Assembly (NCBI GenBank): GCA_038503065.1
Contig: JBCAMK010000006.1
Span: forward strand, 1,798,001 to 1,862,000
Reading direction: 5' to 3'
Source of the DNA: Paragyromitra xinjiangensis
Taxonomy: Eukaryota; Ascomycota; Pezizomycetes; Pezizales; Discinaceae
DNA: 64,000 nt
This document shows positions 55,390 to 64,000 of this stretch, one piece after another; within the stretch, counting starts at the first letter, position 1, and each line of letters opens with the position of its first letter. The notes under the pieces were generated by a model, which saw only the letters and a program-made list of their open reading frames with translations, did not search any database and was not told the DNA's origin. The position numbers and the translations under genes were made by a program.

Positions 55390-58082
55390 TTAAGGTAGGC
55401 CCCGTCCAGCATTAACCGCTTTCGCGACTAGACTGGTGTCTGGTCGGTTTTCTGGGGAAACACCGTCCAGGTTAGTACGGGGTCAACTGGTCAGTAATCA
55501 TCCCACCGGGGGGTTCCTTAGTAGCTTGAATATTCTTCTCCCCCTAGCTCTGTTCTGGAGTCACGAGGTGAAATAGGCGAGAGTAAGAATTGTAGGTGTT
55601 ACTTACCAGCATATCTTTCATAGTTCTCCAAGTACAACACAGGGTCAGACATAGTATTAGTAACCGCCTCGCTCGCTTCTAGTGCATCAATCCAAAGACC
55701 TAAACGGGTTCCTGGCTGTGCCAAGGGCCATCCCCTATAAGGGTGCAAAACCCTCGATAGCCGTAGTAACCAAGGGGCTATTGAAACGTCGACAAAAGTC
55801 ATAAACGGCCCCTGTGGCGATCGGCGAGATTAGTTTCTCTGGGGAAGGAGTGCTGGTTGGCTTCAAAACTCTTGGTATGTGGGGTAACTTACTAAAAAGA
55901 ATGGGCCAACGGCGTCTGCTGCATCAACGATTTTGGAGATCTACAGTGCATGAGAAAACGGTAAGTTTGTTAGTTATTTCTGCAATAGGCAAGTGAAAGA
56001 CATGTAAGGTTTCTATGGCCCCAGATCTTGTAAATCTTGGATCGTCTGAGGCGGTAAGATGATGCGAGGGGGGGAAATCAACGGCAAATGCTTTAATTTG
56101 CTGACCACGTGGGGCAATGCGGGGTCTTGCCGTTTTACCATTCTTTTAGAGAGTAAGGAAGGGAAAACACAGACCTCTAATTTTAGTTCCTCTGCGAATT
56201 CGACCTGCTTTACTTGATCTTGCGCCTGAAGATAGCGGTAGAATCCTGGTACAATATTTCGGTTTACCTGTGTTTATTGTATAAATCCCTGGGTTCGAAT
56301 ATGCAGAGAGATACAGATTAATGCCTTACATGATCCACCCATAATCTTGATGTCGCTTTTAGCTGCGGGTGTTGGGGTAGCAATGAGGTACCGACCGCGA
56401 GATCCTCTAGATACTCAAGCAAAACAGTACTTTCATAGCAACCCCAACTGTGCAATCATCGAATTTATCAGATATAGGTATTTACGTCTTAAACTGTGAA
56501 GGGTTACATACTCGCCGTGCTTCAATGCTGGGACTAATCCTCTGGGGTTGATTTCTAGAAGACTTTGGGGCTTTTTATATGGATCGACTTCAATATACTG
56601 ATAATTGAGCCCCTTAACTTCGAGTGCTATCCACACTCTTTGTACAAATGGGCTATTCAGAGAAAGAACCGGTTAGCATTTGTTTATTTCTTCTGCCGAC
56701 CTTATTTCGTGTAAAGATACATATTTGATAAGATGTGAAAAGCAAGAAAAAGACCACAGACCAAAAACAGCTGCCAAAAAGTTTCAGCTCGTTCGGTTTC
56801 GAGTGTCGTTTCACTGTTTGTAATGCTTGCCCAGAGGCTTTCTTTGGGTATGTCTTCTGTTGTTTTTTCCCATCCGTCTCTCCTCCTTGGAGAGACGTCG
56901 TCGGGGGGTTTCTATCAGACATCTTCCCGTAGCAGCTTTGAAAGGAATTATATAATAAAAAAACGACGTCGTTAAAGTCGAGACGGTGATTGGGAGTAGA
57001 TAAGAAACAAGCGAGAGCCGTGTGAAGGGAAAATAGGAGCAATTCCCATAATCTGTTGTGGGAATCTCAAATTCATAGCGTGGATGGGCAAGAATCAAGC
57101 GAAACGAGGCGATGTCATCGTCTCTAGGAGTACAAAATCCTAACCCATGATGACGTATGCGGTCCAATAACAGGAAGTCATACCAACAGAAATCCAACTA
57201 AAGAAATGGGCGATCTTTAAAGTTTAGGACCATGGATCTGGCTAGACTCACCTGTACTTTCTTCATCTCCTTCTGCCTCTTGATGCCTTCTCTCTCCACT
57301 GTGCACTTTTTGATGCGGTCGCTCTCTTCAAGCGAATGTCTATGAACCTCCCCCAATAATCCTGGGATACCGTATTGATCGAGTTCTGGGATTTTGCCCG
57401 ATGTCATTAAGTTAAGGCCTTGCTGACCACCACCAGTGTGATCATTCAGCTGTATATCGTCTCCGTCGATGCCCATGCCATTACCCAGATCCATAACGTC
57501 CTCCAGCTGATGTGAAAGGCTCTGTCCGTTAGTAGCTGAACCTTCTCCACCCATTCCATCCAAAGGATCCCCTAGCCTTGCCCGTTGTGGTAAACCTTCC
57601 TTTCGAACCCTTTCAATCGTGAACGTCTTCCCAACTCCACTGTCATCATCTACAATTGTCTCAACAACCTTGATTTTCATGTCACACAGGTCGCGCTCTC
57701 GCGCTGTGCGTTTTCGTTTCTTCTTGTTGGGGTCTTGGTTTTGTGGAGTCCCAGGGGGACGCCCCTTCAGGCGGCAGTCATAGTAATGGGTCTGAAAGGG
57801 ACCTTTCTTCGATTTCTGAGTCGACCGATGTGACCTGATCCTTCATTCAGATAGGAGTTCGATATCGACAGGAGGAAGGGTTAAAACCAGATGTTGTCGA
57901 CATAAGGCCAATATGTATTCCACCTATTCACGCGCGAAAAATTTCAAGAGGGGCTTATCAGTCCTTGGGGTTTCCTATCGCGGGGGGGGGGGCAGCTACT
58001 CTTCCTCAGTCAGCGTCATGACCTCTGTTACGTGAAACAACCTGTTCCGCCAGTCTTCGAGGCTCGCAGGCATGGCATCCAT
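55390..58082 (-). CDS. Fungal fusion: basic N-terminal domain plus omega-like glutathione S-transferase, ten exons, 509 aa
   Basis: Exons (minus strand): 58082-58000, 57923-57888, 57834-57252, 56922-56762, 56652-56512, 56447-56330, 56267-56175, 55940-55893, 55811-55607 and 55451-55390. All nine introns obey GT...AG and keep one frame. N-terminal part: SLEDWRNRLF...LTEEEWNTYWPYVDNIW, then HYYDCRLKGRPPGTP and a strongly basic PNKKKRKRTARERDLCD (75-91) that looks like a nuclear signal; HRHSLEESDRIKK leads to the transferase. GST part from about 280: SCFCPFVQRVWIALE with the omega-type catalytic Cys (Cys288), EINPRGLVPALKHGD, YESTVLLEYLEDL, then the helical domain with GPFFL, FVDVSIAPWLLRLSRVL and the family C-terminus NRPDTS...GRGLP. 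Proteins of this combined plan exist in other ascomycetes, from memory. The start ATG at 58082 (ACAATGG) is preferred over an in-frame ATG at 58238. Weakest points: the exon 2 donor (TG|GTTTTA), the donor of exon 7 and the long third intron (329 bp). Confidence 0.75.
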
Positions 58083-58869
58083 TGTCGTTGTTGAATATCG
58101 CGGACTGTTTTCTTTTTTGATCCGGCGGCGGGACGAGTGACGGGCCCGTGATGATTGACGGAAAGTGTGGGGGTTAGCGAGGTCGGCAGTGCAGATGGCA
58201 GATGATGGGATGTTTTTGCGGCGTCTTTGAAGCGGCAAGGGGTTTGTCGGAGGCGATTATGCGATCGGGTCGCTGCTTTGTGTGCGGAGAAACGCCCTGC
58301 GCTGGGTGGCTGGTGACATGTGGCTGGTGGCTTGTGCCTCGGCGACGCTAGCGTTCTCGGGGCGCCACCAAAACCTCATTCCCGGTCACGATCACTGGAC
58401 CCTGAATGAAGCCTGTCACCGAACATCGCCTTGAGCTCGATCATAAACGCCTGCTTGAGCACCTGCTTGAACGCCTTCAGGGTGCATAAAACTGCATGTA
58501 TGGGATGGGATGTTTGTTCCTTTAATTTCGCACTTCAACTCCTCTTCTCTCTTAGATAATGATCTCGCACGGTTTTCCCTGCCCTTGGAGTAATATTTGA
58601 CGCCAACAAGTAACCCCAACACGCGATCATTGCAGGATTTTTTGTGGACTCATTCTGATTGGGGATGGGAACAGAACTCCGTGGAATCTAACCCGCTAGG
58701 CTCCGTGTGCTGTTACAGGGGTTCGCCGGTCATCAAAAAACCTTTCGTTATTACTTCACTTGCATCCCGCCACTTTCACGTCTTATGCAGTCCCAAGCCA
58801 CCACTTTTATGGCCTGTGACTCTTACAAGTCACCATCTTCGTATGGGTACATCTGTGTCTAACACTTCT

Positions 58870-58886
58870 TCATTTGATATCACTCG
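58870..58886 (-). repeat. CGAGTGAT-N5-RTGA motif
   Basis: Exact octamer, spacer ATCAA, ATGA on the minus strand, 788 bp upstream of the GST-fusion start. Confidence 0.7.
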
Positions 58887-60793
58887 ATCCGGGTAACCTC
58901 AAGTGGCAGACGTCAAATTAGGCGCTCGCGACGTGCGGCAGGATATATTAAACAACCGGGAAAAAACCCCATATCACAGTTGCACAATCGATGTCCAAAT
59001 CTTACCATTTCATCATTGAACAGGGATTATCATTTTTCCTTGATTTCTGTTATGAAGCTAACGCGCGCCCTGTAGATAACAGATGAGCTCCCTTGAAACT
59101 CGAAACCTTGAAACCATCACTTTTGGGGCCTGCGATTTAGCCCAAGATTAGGACCTGCAGGTTTCGGGTGAATTGGAAGTATATTGGAGATTAAATGAAC
59201 GGAGTTAATACCGGCTCTAGGATCTAAGCTTTCAGGGACTTGGTGCCTGTCTTAAGGAATAAGCCCTATCAGTTATGGCTAAAAGTGCATGTCGAGGATT
59301 CGGCAGTTAATTCATAGTCTGCGCTGTGGAGTGAGGGGTCGCTATCTGGGAATACTTTTTTTTGGGTCGGGGTTGAGGCTTTAGCGCCTAAGGCAGCTGA
59401 TTCAGACGGCGCTGGGCCCGACGAAAGATTCTGCATTTGTTGGAATTGATACCATATTTTTCGCTTTGTGTAGATACTGGTATAATGCTTAGTGCATATT
59501 TAAAGGAACTATTAGGGAAATTGAAGTGTGTTGGGCTAATCGCTTCAGCGATTGCCTCTGCGTGGACCATGCACCTGTAGGAGAACAACCCGGGGATGCA
59601 AGATCGACGCCGAGCAGTCGGATAACAGATTATATTCTGCAGGGTAAACCAAGAAATAGAGGGGTTTCTCGTATAATCTTATCTTGCTAGAAGGTAGCAT
59701 AGAGGGTCTAGAACTCGACCGAGACTATGGCCTGCGGTAAACTTCGGTACTTCATGGGTTCTCGCTCGGCCCGGGAACTTATCGGAAAGAGATCTATCCT
59801 TGGCGTGTGTCTTGATTCGAGATCGGATCGATCTTGTACAGATGCGCACTGCACGATATCCCGTGGACGGTGAGCCGGATTACGCAAGTAGGTTGACTCA
59901 AAACGCACACATGAGGGTGGCGCGTGAAGGTGATCTTTAGGACACATAGGATTTTAACGCACAGCATCAGCCCCTTGCCAGTTGGAACTGTCTCATAACA
60001 TAAGAGCGTTTCTGGGGTGCAGTTTGATTTTCTAGAGTAATGGTAGTGGGGATCACGAGTGACTTATTGGGTTAGGTGTGATATTTGATAGACCTCTAAA
60101 TTTTTAATTGGACTAGCGATCGCGACAGCTGCTGTTATTTTGGTTTGTCTAGAATTTGGTCGGCCTGATACCAAGACGGATGATCATGGAGATTTTCGAG
60201 ATACTACGGCCCGGGCCTAGCCTTGTCTGGGCATGAAGATCATATATCAAGTTGATTGCTAAGTTACTGTGGCTAGCCTGGGAATATCTCATCGGACTTT
60301 GTTTGGACTTTTGGAATTAAACAACCTTCTGATAAAAATAAGCTCGATTTGAAATTTCAATCTTAAAATATTTGCTGATCTTGAGATTTGAATATGTTGG
60401 TTCTAAGTATTAGTTGCATTTAGTGATCACTGGGACTTTACCTTGGAACGTGGCACACCCAGCTGAAATAAATGAATGAGCTTCTTCGGCATTCGACGCT
60501 ATTTGACGCGTGTTCTGGGCGTGCCAATTCCCAATGAATGCAAGAGAAAAAAATACAAAGGTCGCCTGGGGTACTGGTATTCCAATAGTCTTACCTGATC
60601 TCGATCGCCTACTTGCCCTAAAAAGTCATCATCGGCTATTGGCTGTTGCATCTTGTAAAGCTGAAATTTGCAATGATCAGCGTCCATTGACCCCACATAA
60701 ACTACATTCTCGCTTATGGCACAGCATATGCCCTTGCATATTCCGGCTTACATCAGGACCCTGATAATGCCGTGTCGTTGTGAAACCATGCCA

Positions 60794-60904
60794 CTCACCG
60801 ACAACATCCACCTTCCTCAGCGCCGATGGTGGCCGTGGAGATATCTCCAGCGACAAGTGGCTGGCCTAGACCTGGGAGATAGGTTTTTTTTTTTTGTCGG
60901 TGAG
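60794..60904. repeat. Perfect 11-bp inverted repeat CTCACCGACAA
   Basis: CTCACCGACAA at 60794-60804 and TTGTCGGTGAG at 60894-60904 enclose 89 bp ending in a T12-type run. Further GTCGGTG copies at about 60984 (-) and 61095 (+) show a small local repeat family. Confidence 0.55.
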
Positions 60905-61074
60905 AATCTGTAGGAGGATTATCTCGAACACGTCTGTGAAATCCTCTGACGGACTCAGCCTCCGCCCTCATAGCGGCTGACGCACCGACGAAAGTTATAC
61001 CCCACTTATTTATATGGGGAGTGCGTATTCAGCGAAAAAAATAAAGGCGGGCTTTAGGTTGGTGGCTTTGATGC

Positions 61075-61099
61075 CCGACGGCCTACCGTTTGCCGTCGG
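61075..61099. repeat. Hairpin CCGACGGC-N9-GCCGTCGG
   Basis: A perfect 8-bp GC-rich stem with a 9-base loop, continuing into the GTCGGTGAGAAT repeat. It is not followed by a T-run and lies next to no gene. Confidence 0.6.
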
Positions 61100-62226
61100 T
61101 GAGAATTCTTTCGTCTCCACAAATCTGCAAGGCGTAAGCAAGGGTCTAAGCTCCTTCGTCTCCCTATCCTAACAGGTAAAGTAATTGCGGTTCTATTAAC
61201 ACAATTTGGTGCGACTAAAAGACCATAACTATTAGAGTTTCAAATCCAGCGGCCCTAGTTGACAAAGCGTAAAACTCACCGCTATCGACATGCTATGAGT
61301 GAGTTTTCAGTCATCAAAAGCAATACTTTGATGTCAACGGAACGGGGGGGAGCTCTAGATCCAAGCACCCTACAGAAGCGAAGCAATGACATTTGAATTG
61401 ATCACCGGATTGCTTTCTTCGGAAAATCGGAGACATGGCTTTTCTCGGATCCCGGAAAGAGCTATTTGTGCTTGTAGCATTATTCGTTGGTTTGTTTGGA
61501 TTCGTGGTCAAAAGGAATAGATCCCGTGAGGACCATCGGATTCAATGAGCAGAGCATCGGAGACGGGACTGTTGTCAAATCCTCCCCCCCGTATTTGCTT
61601 ATGTTCATGCAACTGTAGGGCACGATCTCGACCCTGCCTGAAAGCGGCTGATTGTTGGTTTGCTGGAAATTCTGTATGCAGACAGGGATCGGATCGAATA
61701 TGTAATCCAACAAAACCGTTGCAGAAATTGAACTTGCCAATATGATGGCTAGAGGCGGCTTTCTAGTAAAATACAATTGCGTTTTTGCTACATATTAACC
61801 CCTTATTGATGACGCTATGACTTTGTTGTAATTATCTAGGAAGCGTGTGAGAGTTTGTGACCGAGGAGGTATCGGTAAGTGGCGGTGCAAAGTGCGCCGC
61901 AAACGATCAGGGACGCCACAGAATGGTTACATACATTAGAGATCAAGTAAAGTTATATCACGAAGTAACCTCAAGTAAATAAACCTATGCTTATATTTAT
62001 GTCAAAACTCACTCAGTCTAGCCATAGTGTTATTTACATTTAACACAATAATAGGCGATTTATGTTCACGTGGTGTATTCCTGGTGTTCGTGATGACGTC
62101 AACTGTTTGGATCAACCTATATCAATAACACCCCGCCTTGTTCGTAGGATGCCTAACGAACGCACATTCACGCATCTTAAAGATATCCAAACAGATCAAA
62201 ATACTCGTTCAGAAACGGAATTAGCT

Positions 62227-62583
62227 ATGTCTAGCGATCCAAAAAAGCAGTGGGAAGAAAAGCTCATTGGGAAGAAGATTACTGAGGACTCCGGCGCTTC
62301 CACAGTAAGTTTATCGCTAATCCTTCTCGCATAGCCGTCTAAGCTAATTCTCGTATATAGTCTACTTTCTCAAAGAGGGACCTACCTGAGAAACATAGAG
62401 TCATCCCTCCTGGGGCTATGGTAACGCGCGACTTTTACCCTGACCGGTAAGTAGACAGCTAGGGGGGCTAGTCATCTCGTCTTATCTCGGGTCTTTGAGA
62501 GTGGTTTTCTGATGATTAAGTTGTCTAGTTTAAATGTTCATGTCAGCGAAGATGGAACTTGTAGCCACGTTACTATGGGTTAG
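62227..62583 (+). CDS. Peptidase inhibitor I78 family protein, three exons, 72 aa
   Basis: Exons: 62227-62304, 62361-62446 and 62529-62583. The introns are 56 bp (ACA|GTAAGT...ATATAG|T) and 82 bp (ACCG|GTAAGT...TCTAG|T), both with consensus donors. The joined protein carries the I78 signature in order: LPEKHRVIPPGAMVTRDFYP and DRLNVHV, ending GTCSHVTMG. Family members are small inhibitors of serine peptidases related in fold to potato inhibitor I; the solvent-exposed loop around RVIPPGAMVT would be the reactive site (inference). Length matches the intracellular fungal members (about 70 aa) and no signal peptide is present. An upstream in-frame ATG at 62062 would add 55 residues with no family support, so the ATG at 62227 is used. 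It has no partner gene nearby. Confidence 0.85.
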
Positions 62584-64000
62584 GCAGTGGTTCGTTTACT
62601 AGATGTAGGGCTAAATTGGGTTCCTTTTCTTTTACTCTCTTTGTGGTATGTGGGGAACGTGGCTCGATTTTGTTTCAGCACCCCGTTTCTTTGACCCTTG
62701 AATTATAGCTACGCCTAGTGAAGATACATAAAGACTAGAGCTTATTTCTACAGATTGTTTCGCTCATTAGGCAGCTCTAATAACCAAAAACGAAGTGAAG
62801 TACATATGTGGCAATATTATGTAACAGCCATCTGCTGTGACTGAGGCACCCATGCCATAAAACCCATTTCGTACTAGCCAGGGAAGTTTGTAGATATTTG
62901 TCCCTTAATTTTGACTACCAGTAATCCTCTCCGTTCGACAATTTCTGGGGATGCTAGGTCTATACATTTCTTGTCCTATGTTGAAATTCACAGCTCTGAG
63001 CCCAATACCACCGTCCTTAGCTATCGATATCATTCCTGTCTCACCACGGGGTTGCTGGCAACCCACTTACCCATCGTAGCCCTCTACTATCAGCTCAACT
63101 GTCTTGGGTAATCCTGATAATCTAACAGTCGCCGATACCACTTCCGTTAGTTTCCGAACATCTAGAATCGAGGATGGACAGTGTCACCATCCGCTCTTGA
63201 ATTTTGATATCTACCCTCTCTTTTATAGCGAGTTTGTTATATTGTTTTGCTATTATTATCAAGGAATATGTTGCTTAGTTTAGGGCTGGAATACTAGAGG
63301 GTAGGTTTCTGGTGGGCCTTTCCTGGGTTGGGGTCTTACAATGGCCTTAGGTTCTCATAAGAGTCGTACAAGGCAGAAATGACACTTGACAAACAAATCG
63401 TCATCTCGTTTGTTTTCTAGCCTCATTTTTTCTAGTATTGTTTTAGGAGCAGAGCTTACCATTTCCTCAGTATGTAACCAGGGTTTTTTTTAGCTGTGAG
63501 ATCTTGAAAGGTGAATGAACCCACACTTGTGACCCTTTTTGAGACTGTATCACATAGTCGAGTGATGTATTATGACTGTGACCTTGTCTTCTCCTAGGAA
63601 GCCATAACTTATCGTTCAGAGTGCTGGCTAGAAGGAATATGTCTTAGAATACGGGGACTATCTGAAAACGCGTAATCGGAAAAATACGTCTCGTGGCCAA
63701 AACATGAATTGCACATGCCCTTTGCTTACAAAAGGAAATGAAAGACACCGTAACTCAACCCGCCCCCTACCGGTAGTTAGTTACTCAAGTAGTTTTATGC
63801 TATCTCCCTCCTAGCCATCCAACTCACAATACGTGCCCAGTAATACTTTCCTTGGCGGGGTAACACTTTCTCGCCTTCCAATTCTTGTCTCGACCAGCAC
63901 AAGGCAAACTGTCCAAAAAAAACCTGCCCAGGCTTAAAATGCCCCTCTTCTAATATGAGCAGCTGCCGCAACAGCTGCGACCACAGCAGATATCTCAGCG
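62584..64000. other. Intergenic region to the window end
   Basis: Probably includes the 3' UTR of the I78 gene. One CGAGTGAT motif lies at 63559-63575. No gene, repeat or RNA gene could be supported. Confidence 0.5.
63559..63575 (+). repeat. CGAGTGAT-N5-RTGA motif
   Basis: Exact octamer, spacer GTATT, ATGA. Confidence 0.7.

Larger units (their letters stand above)
58083..62226. other. Intergenic region
   Basis: No gene supported. It contains a CGAGTGAT motif at 58870-58886 (-), an 11-bp inverted repeat at 60794-60904, a strong 8-bp stem at 61075-61099, exon-like fragments at about 60560-60890 (-), and a Cys-poor frame at 61480-61776 (-) beginning with a hydrophobic stretch (LAIILASSISATVLL) that I could not substantiate. 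Confidence 0.5.

Noticed and set aside
61480..61776. 98-aa frame with a hydrophobic N-terminus as a secreted protein
   Set aside because: The hydrophobic stretch is followed by another basic/hydrophobic mix with no cleavage pattern, splice support or family; kept only as a note.

Overview
The window looks like nuclear DNA of a filamentous ascomycete (Pezizomycotina). Evidence: genes with short GT-AG introns (48 to about 330 bp), fungal-specific families (a protein annotated in moulds as 'casein kinase II beta 2 subunit', an Nrg1-type C2H2 regulator, a fungal N-terminal-domain/GST fusion, a peptidase inhibitor I78 protein), and no bacterial-style operons. Only about 12 convincing genes lie in 64 kb and the rest is decayed repeats. 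This low density recalls repeat-inflated genomes such as truffle-like Pezizomycetes, but that placement is an inference, not a demonstrated identity.

Layout. 1-5.1 kb: repeat relics (a dispersed repeat split by a MITE-like insertion, and two inverted-repeat elements). 5.1-5.7 kb: an acidic two-exon orphan gene, followed by a strikingly T-rich tract. 7.5-9.4 kb: a serine-rich coiled-coil protein (-). 11.3-14.5 kb: the densest part, with ACL4 (-) and GIR2 (+) sharing a 226-bp divergent promoter and a short proline-rich gene (-) convergent with GIR2. 16.5-21.3 kb: a tandem duplication of the 'CK2 beta 2-like' gene (+,+). 25.7-26.7 kb: BNA7-like kynurenine formamidase (+). 30.3-32.5 kb: a kelch-like single-pass membrane protein (-). 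37.5-38.5 kb: an orphan coiled-coil gene (-). 38.5-50.8 kb: a 12-kb gene desert holding a hAT-like element with a perfect 8-bp target-site duplication. 50.8-51.7 kb: Nrg1-type zinc-finger repressor (-). 55.4-58.1 kb: a ten-exon fusion of a fungal nuclear-looking domain to an omega-like glutathione S-transferase (-). 62.2-62.6 kb: a three-exon I78 inhibitor (+).

Functional grouping is loose, as expected for a fungal chromosome. ACL4 and GIR2 are both ribosome/translation factors and share a promoter region. The others are unrelated housekeeping, regulatory or lineage-specific genes. I see no biosynthetic cluster, no CRISPR array and no rRNA or tRNA gene.

The most unusual signal is a dispersed bipartite motif, CGAGTGAT-N5-RTGA. 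It is found only between genes: 16 exact copies of the 8-mer, 13 of them with the RTGA half at the same 5-bp spacing, where chance predicts about two 8-mers. In two places the 8-mer forms inverted pairs with an identical 16-bp spacer. Exon coordinates in multi-exon entries were derived by hand from splice signals, reading-frame continuity and family resemblance; no alignment or transcript data were available.
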